A stretch of 64,000 nucleotides of DNA from Lojkania enalia (Eukaryota > Ascomycota > Dothideomycetes > Pleosporales), in the NCBI GenBank assembly GCA_010094045.1, contig ML986594.1, positions 9,228 to 73,227 of the forward strand, read 5' to 3'. Position 1 is the first letter of the stretch. Each line of letters begins with the position of its first letter. The notes under the pieces were generated by a model, which saw nothing but the letters and a program-made list of their open reading frames with translations, ran no database searches and was not told the DNA's origin. Shown here piece after piece: positions 49,177 to 59,344 of this stretch. Position numbers and translations under genes: made by a program.

Positions 49177-51906
49177 ATGGCGGAGGCTCTTGGGCTTGCT
49201 GCAAGCGTCATCACTGTTGTTGATCTGTTCGTTAAGGTCGGCGTGCTGTGTTCCGAATATTGCGCCGATCTCAAGACGGCTCGGCGCGACGCTCGATACA
49301 TCCTCAACGAGGCCGACAAGTTCACCGCGACTCTTAAAGACATCGAAGGACTCCTTGCTGGCCCAAATGGCGCGAAGATTGAAGCTTCTCAGAACGTGCG
49401 CTGCGGCGTGGCAGATTGCCGACGACAGCTAGACGACCTAGCCACCAAGCTCGAACAAGGAACAAGGTGGAAGAAGATAACGTGGCCACTAAAAAAAGAA
49501 GAAGTGACCGATATAATTAAGAAGCTGGAGCAATATAGGGTCGCTATTTCTTTAGACCTACAGGTCAATCAGATGCACGTGGCCTCTTCCCCGCTTGAGC
49601 TACTACTAAAGAATTCTCAGAGCATTGCTTCGCAACGTTCATCAGGAGATCGTCCTGGCAAAGCTGCGCACCGTAGAAGGAGCGACCTTTGATTCTCGCA
49701 CTGACGCCGACAATGCTAGGTGCCATCCTGGTACCCGGGTCGATATCCTACGGCAGATATTAGCATGGGGAACCTCGTGTGACGGCAAGTGTATTTTCTG
49801 GCTAAACGGTATGGCTGGCACCGGCAAGTCCACAATCTCTCGAACTATAGCCCAATCATTCACCGAGAAGGGCATCCTCGGCGCCAGCTTCTTCTTCAAA
49901 CGGGGTGAAGGAGACCGCGGTCGAATGGCTTTCTTCTTCACCACGATAGTTGCGCAGCTTGTCCATAAGCTGCCATCCTTAGCCCCACACGTCCATGCCG
50001 CGATCGAGGCTGACCCTGCCATTAATGAAAAATCGGCAAAGGACCAGTTCGACAAGCTTATTGCAGACCCGACCAGAAAGCTACCCAGCCATTCGCAACC
50101 GCCAGCAATGGTTATAGTTATTGACGCACTCGATGAGTGCGACAACCTTGAACACGTAAGACTTGTCATTCAGCTCCTGTCGCAAGCGAAATGCTTTACA
50201 TCTATCCGCCTGAGATTCTTTCTTACCAGTAGGCCCGAGCTGCCCATCCGACTCGGCTTTAAGGATATTAGTGGTAAGTACGAAGATCTAGTTCTCCACC
50301 AGATCCCCATGCCCGTTATTGAGCATGACATCAATGCATTCCTTCAGCATGAACTTTCCAAGATTCGGCGGGATTACAATAAGTCTGTCAAATCAAACCG
50401 GCAGCTACCCTCTAATTGGCCAGGAATGGAGCATATCCAAAAGCTAGTTGGCATGGCTATCCCTTTGTTCATCTTCGCCGCAACTGTCTGTCGCTTTATT
50501 CAAGACCGAAGGCTTGGTGGCCCAAAGAACCAGCTAGCGAGAATCCTAGATCACCAGAAAAGCCAGAAGTCTAACCTAGACGCGACCTACCTCCCTGTGC
50601 TAGATTACTTGTTAGTGGGGCTGCGCGAATCACAGAAGCGAGAAGTTGTAGAAAGGTTCAAGCAAGTCGTTGGCTCTATTATTATTCTCGCCAGCCCTCT
50701 CCCGACGTCTTCGCTCGCCCGCCTCCTTGGGGTTTCTCTTGATACTATTGAAGATCAACTGGACCTGCTCCATTCCGTTTTAAGCATTCCTTCAGATCCA
50801 AGTATCCCAGTACGGCTACTCCACTTATCCTTCCGTGACTTCCTTGTCGATCCTGAGAAGGGCAGGAAACAGGATATATACCCGTTCTGGGTCGACGAAC
50901 GACAAACCCATGAGCTGCTGGCCGCCCGGTGCCTAAAGCTGCTACTAACAGGCGATACACTCAAAAGAGACATTTGCGGCCTGGGCTTTTCCAGGACGCG
51001 CCGATCTGAGGTCAACCAGCAGACTATCGACGCCTGTCTGCCGCCCGAGGTCCAGTATGCCTGTCGATATTGGGTCTATCACTGGAAGGAAAGCAAGTGC
51101 CTAATATGGGATGGCAACCTCGTCGACTGCTTTTTAAGGAGTCATCTCCTGTACTGGCTTGAGACGCTAGGCCTTTTAGGTTGGGTCTCAGAAAGTATTA
51201 GCATGGTGAATGACTTGTTAGGGCTGCTTGATGTATGTGCATTTCCCGTTAGTCTGTCTCATAGTATTAACATGCTTTCGTCTAGCCGGAAGAGAGCAGT
51301 CGAGTTTCAGTGTTTCTTCGCGATACCCGTCGAGTTATTCTAAGTTATTGTTCCATTATAGACAAATTGCCACTTCAAGTCTACTATTCGACTATCGTGT
51401 TTGCGCCGGAACAGAGTGTCGTCAGGAAGATATTTCGGAATCATTTCCCGGCTTGGCTTTCTCTACCACCACGGGTAGATTCGGCCTGGGATGCATGCCT
51501 GTCGACGCTGGAGGGCCATAGCCATTCGGTCAGGTCAGTAGCCTTCTCGCCCGACTCGACCCGGCTGGTGTCGGGGTCATATGACAAGACGGTCAAGATC
51601 TGGGATGCGAGCAGCGGCGAGTGCCTGTCGACGCTGGAGGGCCATAGCGATTCGGTCAGGTCAGTAGCCTTCTCGCCCGACTCGACCCGGCTGGTGTCGG
51701 GGTCAGATGACAACAGCGTCAGCCAAGGCCTAGGCTTGAGTTTAGACCGTACGTGGATAACATACAATTCGGAGAACCTATTATGGATACCGTCAGAGTA
51801 TCGACCATTATGTTTCATAGTATCTAAGAATATGATTGGTATTGGTACTAGTCATGGAAGGGTATGGATATGTAAGATTGAACATAACGAGCTAATGGCG
51901 TCTTAA
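49177..51906 (+). CDS. NLR-type STAND protein: HeLo-like N-terminus, NACHT, WD40 repeats
   Basis: The model is exons 49177-49574, 49621-51232 and 51286-51906, giving 876 aa. The N-terminal helical region (MAEALGLAASVITVVDLF, then CSEYCADLKTARRDARYILNEADKF) looks like a HeLo-like domain that induces cell death in related fungal proteins. The NACHT has a P-loop GMAGTGKST (196-204), Walker B VIVIDALDE (Asp301), FFLTSRPELPIR and a downstream LLHLSFRDFLVDPEKG. Two WD40 repeats follow (from residue 741), then the usual closing block WIPSEYRPLCFIVS. Such proteins act as intracellular sensors in heterokaryon incompatibility and possibly immunity. The first junction needs a GC-AG intron with a weak donor (AT|GCACGT, 49575-49620); otherwise a frameshift separates the N-domain from NACHT. 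Two repeats is a short array for this class. Confidence 0.82.
51496..51714 (+). repeat. Two near-identical 126-bp WD40 repeats
   Basis: The unit starting at 51496 (CLSTLEGHSHSVRSVAFSPD) is repeated at 51622 with only a few substitutions until about 51714. The changed codons give GHSH/GHSD and SGSY/SGSD, positions on the binding face of the propeller blade. High identity indicates recent duplication or concerted evolution. Confidence 0.92.
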
Positions 51907-52746
51907 GGCATTGGAACATTTGTACTATTACTATTTACTCTCTTATATTTATTATTCTCTCTATTTTATAGAGGGCCGGGGATCAGCATAAATATATAGC
52001 TTGCCAATGCCATCAATCATGTGACAACATAACCATGCACAGAACTACGTGTTAAGTATTTGCCACTTGAGTCTGGCCGAGGCGGACGAGCGCCTCAATT
52101 ATGCTAGCAGAAAGGGAGGTCAATCCGGTCTGGACAGAGCCCTGTAGATGTTTCGAATTGCATACAGGAGCTTGCAAATCCGCCTTCACCCTTTTGCATG
52201 CACATAACTGCTAACTACGCCTTATCATGTAGGGGCCCATTTTAAGTCTCTAACCACATATAGTTAAGCGTTAGCCTACCGCATTGAGACCTTGTACATG
52301 TCGCTTCTTAAACTTTGGGCCTGATTCGCCTATAGAGTCCGTATCTCGCCATTTCAGTCATTCGTTCGACACGGGCACATGGTAATCACACTGTACTTGG
52401 GACGACTTGTATACCTAAGCTTTACGTGCTATTCAAGCATTCCTAAACATCTACTGGCCTGGCGCAGTGCCTCAAGAGCTTCGAGCGCATCTTCATAGAT
52501 CAAAAACATTGTCAGCTCAGCCCCGCCATGCTATCTGCTCTTCCTCGGAGAACTTGCTGAAGGCAACATCTAGCTCGTGATCGAAGTCCTCAGACCTTCC
52601 AAATGATGGTATATCGAATAGTTCCTACCCCTCCGGTGCCTTATAAGCCACTTCATAGTACTCCTGCGGACTAATGTCTTAGCACTCTTCGTTGAAGAGC
52701 TCGTGGTCGACGCTAAGACACCAGAGCCTTATAGTGTGGTTGAGCT
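51907..52746. other. AT-rich interval right of the NLR
   Basis: No gene that I can support. Some minus-strand patches between 52,450 and 52,740 may be further remains of the ORF described next, but stops break them. Confidence 0.4.
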
Positions 52747-52971
52747 TTATATGGGAGTTTCTGTCTTCGATAATTTTCTGCTAGTATAGATGCCTTCCTT
52801 GATCTCGCGCGTGGATTTTTCGTCGCGGAAGAACTTAGGGATCTCGACTTTGATATAGATATGGCCAGGGCCGAGCGGCGTGATGCGCCTCTTATTGAAG
52901 TAGATCTCGTAGCCGTAGTGAGGGAGGATGTCCTCCTTGCTATCCTTTATCTTCGTTGAACTATCAAAGTC
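52747..52971 (-). pseudogene. Unidentified ORF fragment cut by an LTR
   Basis: The minus strand encodes about 75 residues with good coding character: DSKEDILPHYGYEIYFNKRR, ITPLGPGHIYIKVEIPKFFR and STREIKEGIYTSRKLSK, ending at a TAA (52747-52749). Its upstream end runs straight into the family-2 LTR at 52972, whose AAGTC target duplication lies inside the frame. The family is unknown to me. It is a truncated gene or part of an older repeat. Confidence 0.42.
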
Positions 52972-53198
52972 TGTGGTGAGAGGCGAATCTTGTCTCGGGG
53001 AGGGAGATGAGGAGCTAAACTAGTTGATTGAGGATGGCCAGCAGGCCATATTTATGTATATAAGGAAGGGTATATCAGCTGATATCCAGCGTGATTTGAT
53101 ATCGTGCGACGGCATCCGATACAACCTGCAACCGGACAACTTGCTCCCGTATGGTAGTAGGAAATCGTACTCAGTAGACTCGCCAAATCCCTATCACA
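52972..53198 (+). repeat. Solo LTR, family 2 copy C (227 bp)
   Basis: It begins TGTGGTGAGAGGCG and ends CCCTATCACA, with the exact 5-bp duplication AAGTC on both sides (52967-52971 and 53199-53203). It is the same length as copy A and is the cleanest reference for this branch of the family. Confidence 0.92.
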
Positions 53199-53317
53199 AA
53201 GTCTAGCAGAATATTTATTAGCCTCAAGCAATACTTTAGGGAGTATTAGATATACATACCCTAGATGAACTTCGAACTCCACAATAGTTCTCCGTTTTGG
53301 TATGCCTAGAATATTCC

Positions 53318-53653
53318 CTAAGCCGCCACAACCTTACCATCATATCCGGTATTAAAATGAGGGAAAAGCCAGATATAGTTGTCTTGAAACAACCTAATAA
53401 TCTCTGCGCGGAGCTTAGGTACTATAGAAAGTTTTTCGACCTCGTTGTAGATTAATTCAGTGAGAATATTCATTCCTTCGAATGCCGATTCCACCGTCGC
53501 ATTAATATCCGCAAATCGATCCGTTTCGCTTATTTTAGTGTCTTTAGATTCATTAGTGGCTTTATTAGTCTTAGTAGCTTTACTGGTTCTAGTGCTCTTA
53601 GTAGGCATTGACTTAGTACTCTTCGGCATCGCGGGAATGCTGTTTAATGACAC
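53318..53653 (-). CDS. Hypothetical small Lys/Ser/Thr-rich protein
   Basis: A 111-codon minus-strand frame; a second ATG gives MPKSTKSMPTKSTRTSK as a low-complexity basic start, followed by a more ordered part (FEGMNILTELIYNEVEKL, RAEIIRLFQDNYIWLFPHF). The second half looks like an amphipathic helical domain rather than random translation. It lies beside a solo LTR in AT-rich DNA and may be a gene of unknown function or repeat-derived. Confidence 0.35.
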   Translation of the reverse strand: MSLNSIPAMPKSTKSMPTKSTRTSKATKTNKATNESKDTKISETDRFADINATVESAFEGMNILTELIYNEVEKLSIVPKLRAEIIRLFQDNYIWLFPHFNTGYDGKVVAA

Positions 53654-55041
53654 GGGAATAGCTGTATTCTGGAGAAAACCGTGTACCTTAATTTGAGTTA
53701 GATTCTTTCTAGACAGTAGGCTGAAATAGTCTACTAGGCTGTATTTGGTACAATATTATACATGTATAAGGTCATAATAGCCAGCTAATGCTTGACTATA
53801 TACAGTTAGAAACTTGTAAGGACGCCCTGATCGATAAGGCGCAGAAAATTGCTGTTTGCATGCGAAAGGGTAAAGGCGGTCTTGCAAGTTACTCTAGATT
53901 GTGGAAGAGTAGAGGAATATATAGCGCAGCCTATAAGATTGTGTTGGATCTGCGGAACGTAAGTGGCGGAGCGGAGAAAAGATTATAATTACTGGGAACT
54001 GATGCAGCACTGATAATTATATCTATCGTCCTACCTCTCTTTTGCTATATTCTTAAGGTCTTTTTATGCCTCATGGGTTGGTTGTGGTCTGGATCATTCT
54101 TGCCCAACCATTATTTTAGGGCGACTGCTAGTTCTTAGCTCCCCGTGGACAATTTCAACGGTGCACCACAGTGCTACTTCTGATAGACTGTTACTTGGTA
54201 AAGCCACAAAGTACCATCCTTGTTTAGCGCTAAGAGGGGCGTAGGGTAACATTCAAAAATGTATATAGGTAGAAGTATAGTTTCTCCTTTGAAATATAAG
54301 AGACCAGTAGGCGGAACTTCAAAATCCAGGAATCTGTACAGCTATAAGCTGGACGTACTTACTGATATAAGTAAATTACACCGGGATAGCTATGTGTATT
54401 AAGACGTCCGGGGACGTTTCGCACTAGCCGGTATTGGGAAACCACTTTAATCAGATATACCGACTCCCCACATAGGCCAGCGCGGCCTGAAAGGGTGCAG
54501 GAATAAAAGAAAGAAAGGAAGAAAGATATACCGACCAGGGTGACGATCGTGTATAAATTTGCGTGTCACAGCAGGCACAAGGCTAATATTGACTTTCCAA
54601 CATTGTAGTAAGTTCATAAGACTCGGATAAGACTGTTTATATGTATTGGGAGTACTAAGAACTTAACGATGGTCGTCTAGAGAAGGGACATTATTATGCT
54701 CTAAAACGAGGCTCTGTGTTTCAGGCGCGAAGGCGATAGTGCGAACGTAATTTTTTAGTAGGAGGGGTTCTAAATGGGTAAGAGTAGCTACAGCACACGA
54801 CTTATAAAAATTATCGTGAATATCAACGTGTGCGTAAAGTTATTGTCGCTTGAAGCAAAAGGACCCCTTATCTTGCGGCATAGTAGGTTTCGCACAACGC
54901 AGTGATGTTATATAGGTTAGGATTGAGAAGTGTTATTGACTGGTCGAGGAGAGAAGGCAAGCAAAGTTGAGCCTCATTAGATGATAAGCTGCTTCGTATT
55001 AGATCTACCTCAGCTCTAGCATTACCGTCCTTGCCCAAGTC
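53654..55041. other. AT-rich gene-free interval
   Basis: No ORF above 70 codons with any recognisable feature; a GAAA-type simple stretch lies near 54505-54525. It looks like decayed repeat. Confidence 0.45.
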
Positions 55042-55440
55042 ATGTTACCTTTTCAATATCACTTGTTGCAATATGAAGACTCGATTCGGTTCCTTGTTCT
55101 GTACCCGAGTTCCAATGAATCGTCTCCTTTGATATGCACGATTAGAAACGTGCGACTAAACCGCCCTTCCCTCAAATATGAAGCAATGTCTTATACATGC
55201 GGAGATGTTGCCCACCGAAAATCAATCTACTTCAATTATGGTAGAAGAGAATTACGAATTGGAATATCCTATCGCAACCTCTTCCAACATCGCCAAAAAG
55301 ATCACGATCGAGTACTATGGACCGGCAATGTATGCATATATTCCGATCGATTTAGAATTAAATGCCTCAGAAAGCGGAAGTATTCGCTTTCACACTATAT
55401 CGGACATGAGAACATCCCTAAAGGCGTAATTCTAAGGTGT
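55042..55440 (+). pseudogene. HET-domain gene fragment (N-terminal part)
   Basis: From an ATG at 55042 the frame reads MLPFQYHLLQYEDSIRFLVL, then SPLICTIRNVRLNRPSLKYE, AMSYTCGDVAHRKSIYF and HDRVLWTGNVCIYSD, the ordered blocks of a heterokaryon-incompatibility (HET) domain. The hallmark ALSYxWGD has lost its Trp (TCGD), and the AVCINQ block is degraded (NVCIYS). After this the frame loses similarity. It is therefore a broken HET gene, not a functional one. Confidence 0.7.
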
Positions 55441-56127
55441 TTTCTTTTGGCCGATACTGCCAGGTCCGTACGAGGCATAGTCCTATTAGTAAGTATTCTG
55501 TGCCAAACCGGCCCCTTACGTTTATAACCCCTCGATAGCCCACCGCATTCAACGTACTTGCTCAATTCCTTCAATATTTCCTAAGAAGGCTTTAATGCAA
55601 AACTTTAAGGTAGCTACACCCCTAGAAAGAAGAGGCGGCTTTACTCTCCAGAATCCAGGTTGCTTGCTCATGCGATCTTTTTACGTCATGGGACTCTTCT
55701 GACTTATATTTTGAGGATAAGGTTAATAATAATATTAATGAAAGTAACTCTACGCTCCAAATTACATAAAATCCAATTATCAATTTTAATTCAACACCAC
55801 GATGTTTGTTTTTGTTCAGCCTTTTTCCAAGCAGATAAGACTCAGCCTCCGACCGGTGAGCACCTCTAAAAAAAAATAGTGGCAATCGTGAAATCTTGGA
55901 GACGTAGCTACTTAAAGGTAAAATCTATTGTCCTATAAAGCCCTTACTCTCCAGGGTAAATTTTTTATTTTCATATGCATTGTGTTGCACTTGCCTTGGC
56001 GTGATAAAAATCTTTAGATATAATTTCAAACTCCTCAGCTTGGCTAAAGTCACTGCGCAAAGGCCCATACCAAGTAGTATGTTCAGTACTTGATCTCAGC
56101 AAGTATGCTTACGTATAATCTAGATTC

Positions 56128-56240
56128 TGTCACGGGTTTCTACTATCCTATTATAGTTGGCCTGTGTCCAGGCAGGCCACTTACCCTCCTTCAATATATC
56201 AATATTTGCCTCAGCAATTGATGCTGCCTGATACGCGACA
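56128..56240 (+). repeat. Solo LTR, family 1, internally deleted (113 bp)
   Basis: It starts TGTCACGGGTTTC and ends ATACGCGACA, with the exact duplication GATTC (56123-56127 and 56241-56245). Compared with the 149-bp copies it lacks a central stretch (the part containing TATATAGTCTCGC). Confidence 0.9.
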
Positions 56241-56677
56241 GATTCTACTGTGTTTAATTCCGAGCACTATGAAGTAATCATAATACTGATCCTATACCAC
56301 GCTACATACAACCAAGTAGCCTCGATATGCAGAATCAGCCTGACGACCCTGAGCTCCTTGAAAGCCTTGCACAAATTGCCATGTCAACCAAACGTCTTTA
56401 CCGCAGGCCATCCTTCAGTTCTGAAGATGGTACACTTGGTAGCACAGCTCAGGATCAAGGATCCACCAATCCTAAGGGTAAAGTGAATGGGAAGAAGAAA
56501 GTTTCATCAAGAGGATTTATTGCCATTTCGGACAGTATGACTTCCACTATAGTACTGCTCAGGGAAACGAGGCGCGTTTGCATATATGGGATTCGCTAGA
56601 TAATAAGAATCACTACATCGCAATCGACCATTTAGCATCAGGAGTAGTGCGTGTCTACTTATGGAGAGTAGAAAACC
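56241..56677. other. Spacer between two family-1 solo LTRs, with coding-like patches
   Basis: 437 bp. A short frame beginning MQNQPDDPELLESLAQIAMS and a patch NKNHYIAIDHLASGVVRVYL look like remains of a gene, but they are in different phases and unrecognised. They are not the interior of an element, because each flanking LTR has its own target duplication. Confidence 0.4.
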
Positions 56678-56828
56678 TGTCACATGTTTCTACTATCCTA
56701 TTATAGTTGGTCTGTTTTTTAAGGCCTATATAGTCTCGCGATTGCCAGCCTCTAGCTAGGCAGGCCACTTACCCTCCTTCAATACATCAGTCTTTGCCTC
56801 AGCAATTGATGCTGCCTGATACGCGACA
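56678..56828 (+). repeat. Solo LTR, family 1 (151 bp)
   Basis: It starts TGTCACATGTTTC and ends ATACGCGACA, flanked by the exact duplication AAACC (56673-56677 and 56829-56833). It is full length. Confidence 0.92.
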
Positions 56829-56861
56829 AAACCCATACCCTACGAAAGACCGTGTTGACAT

Positions 56862-57065
56862 TGTGGTGAGAGGCGAATCTTGTCTCAGGGAGGGAGATGA
56901 GGAGCTGAACTGGTTGATTGAAGATGGCCAGCGGGCCATATTTATGTACATGAAAAAGGGGTATATCAGCTGATATCCAGCGTGATATCCGGCGTGATAT
57001 CGACCGTGATATCGTACGTCGATATCTGATACAGCTCGGCAGACTAGCCGAAAATCCCCATGACA
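56862..57065 (+). repeat. Solo LTR, family 2 copy D (204 bp, GATATC ladder)
   Basis: It starts TGTGGTGAGAGGCG and ends CCCCATGACA, with the exact duplication GACAT (56857-56861 and 57066-57070). The middle holds several GTGATATC-type units in succession, and the ACAACCTGCAACCGG segment of copies A-C is missing. Confidence 0.92.
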
Positions 57066-57316
57066 GACATTATAGGGGAACAATTTGACGAATATACAGG
57101 AAATTCGAAGAGGCCTTGGTGGAGCAGAGAGGCCGCTACGGCGGAATCGCAAATGACGTGAGGAAATTGTAGAGAGAAAAAGGAAGCAGAAAGAAGCCTG
57201 AAGACTTTAGAGAATTGTATACGATATTTGACTAGAAAGTAATCCTTTATTAAGTTATAGTAACGAATCTCGACATTTTGTAGAGCTGTGAGAGACTTAG
57301 ATTTGCATTCAAGGAC

Positions 57317-58095
57317 TTGCTAGATATTTTTACTAAACATGGCTTAGTCTATATCAATCAACAATCTCTTGTCGAGCAGGCCTCGCAAGTTAGAGTTATG
57401 GACAAAATATTTTCTCGTGCACCATGCGTGGTAGCGGACTTAGTAGAAGAGACACTGGGCAGTCATGTGCTATTCGCAGAACTAGCAGAGCCGGACAAAG
57501 AACTATGGTCAAGCAGAACCTGCGATCGACCACGACCCAACCATTTTATCATCCAAGAGCTAGACGATTTGATCCAGCGACCATGGTTTCGAAGAGTCTG
57601 GGTTTTGCAAGAAGTTTACATGAACGAATACCTTACAATTATGTGTGATTCTTGAATTGTGAACTGGAATGCTTTGTGTTCTTGTTTGTTCGACTACAGC
57701 CGAACTCTCGTCACCAAACGCTTCCTACCTTTTGCTCTTGATCTGGTAACGGGAGGGTGAGCCTATTTATCCGACTGCGACACTCTACCTCTGGGAGCTT
57801 TTATTTGAAAGTAGGGAATGCCTTGTGACTGACCCAAGGGACAAAGTCTCTACTCTCAGGCCTCTGGTTCATAGTGGCAGAAGGATGTGGATTCTTTGAT
57901 GGATCATACCAAGACTGTCGAGGGAACTTTTGTCGACACTGCAATTTTCTCCTACCAGCATTTGGATTTCGATTGCTTGCTGCTATGCGCCATCCGCATG
58001 GCTTGAAAATGGTTTCGTGGATCCCCGGCTAGTCACAAGATCGACCTCACCAGTTTTCTCGAGATTCACGCGAAATGCGTGCGATATGCGCAGAT
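57317..58095 (+). pseudogene. HET-domain gene fragment (middle part)
   Basis: One frame reads LVYINQQSLVEQASQVRVMD, KIFSRAPCVVADLVEETLGS, HFIIQELDDLIQRPWFRRVW and VLQEVYMNEYLTIMCDS, then TGA (57653-57655). This is the second half of a HET domain, with the INQ block and the RPWFxRxWVLQE signature intact. Similarity resumes past the stop (NWNALCSCLF) and, in another phase, with LYLWELLFESRECLVTDPRDKV, the DPRDK block typical of HET proteins. At least one stop and one frameshift make it a pseudogene. A family-2 LTR interrupts the decayed tract at 58096. Confidence 0.75.
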
Positions 58096-58286
58096 TGTGG
58101 TGAGAGACGAATCTTGTCTCAGGAAAGGAGATGAGGAACTGAACTGATTGATTGAAGATGGCCAGCGGGCCATATTTATGTACATGGAAAAGGGGTATAT
58201 CGGCTGATATCCAGCGTGATATCGACCGTGATATCGTACGACGATATCTGATACAGCTCAGTAGACTTGCCAAAATCCCCATGACA
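58096..58286 (+). repeat. Solo LTR, family 2 copy E (191 bp)
   Basis: It starts TGTGGTGAGAGACG and ends CCCCATGACA, with the exact duplication CAGAT (58091-58095 and 58287-58291). It is very similar to copy D but has one ladder unit fewer. It sits inside the decayed HET tract. Confidence 0.92.
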
Positions 58287-59132
58287 CAGATAACCTACTA
58301 AAGCCAAGCGATGTATTTTCGCAGTGTAGATGATGGGGGGAGAGCAATTGCAAGGGCTATGCTCTAATATGGAGAACTTAAGAGTGTTATTTAATGATCC
58401 CAGGAAGACAGACAAGTCCCTTAACTGCAACTATCTGGGCTCACAACTAATAGATGGTAAGTAGAAACTCGAACATGAATTACGACGAATGTTCTGATTC
58501 CATTAGCAATGAGTATGTTGGACAGCCGAAGGCTCTGCAGCTTCTTGCATAGCAGTGCTGTCGGTGTACTTACAAACTATGCCCTACAGTTGATTGAAAA
58601 GAGAATTATTACTACTATTTATAATATCCCGAACCAGAATCAAATTCACTCAACGTTGACATCGTCGTTGGTCATTTCTACGATTCCCTTCATCGGTATC
58701 AGATCGTTTTATTAGATAACGAGGATAAATGGGATAGTGCTCGAAATGGCACCCATCGGAGGTATAAAATGCGTCTTTCGAGAAGCCGGTTCACCATGCA
58801 TCTTACGGGTCCGACCAGATGGATACTGGAAACTTGTCAGTGGAGACTTTCCTATTTTCAATCAGAAGTACGAAGCTTATAGGGCATTTATGTGTAATAA
58901 ATATATTAAAGATAATTGGGACATTTTGGAGGAGCTCAAGATCCGGTGTTGTAAGATAATATGCACTCTACGTGTCAGTTTTATTGACGCGGCGAATAGT
59001 TTGTTGCTCACATCTTTATTTGCAATTTCAATAGAACCCTGCAGAAACTTAAGGTTGAGTCCTCGGTTATCTGAGGTGTCTGATATCATACTCTGCGTGT
59101 CGAGCTCCTGCGATTATTTAGCTTGCGCATAA
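58287..59132 (+). pseudogene. Probable 3' remains of the HET gene
   Basis: Within AT-rich sequence, a frame near 58740-58860 reads GIKCVFREAGSPCILRVRPD and GYWKLVSGDFPIF, similar in style to the C-terminal 'PyxIRE...GYxLVG' region of HET proteins. The intervening sequence is too decayed to follow. I treat it as the tail of the pseudogene at 57317; this link is an inference. Confidence 0.35.
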
Positions 59133-59344
59133 AACGACTGATTGACCTTATATTCATCAAGCGGCCGCGTTCAAAGGACTCTCCAAATTTATCATCTTCC
59201 AACGCCATATCTTGTGGAAACAGTGGCTAATAGTCTTCTACCAGTCTCCTAGCACAGACTTTGATAACATAAGGTACGATAATACTTATACTTTCTAATA
59301 TGGTAATTCAGCTTAAAATTTTAGAAATCTGAAACTACCTGTAT

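Noticed and set aside
56128..56828. A complete small retroelement bounded by two direct family-1 LTRs
   Set aside because: Both LTRs have their own exact duplications (GATTC and AAACC), and they differ by an internal deletion, so they are separate insertions; the 437 bp between them is host or older sequence.
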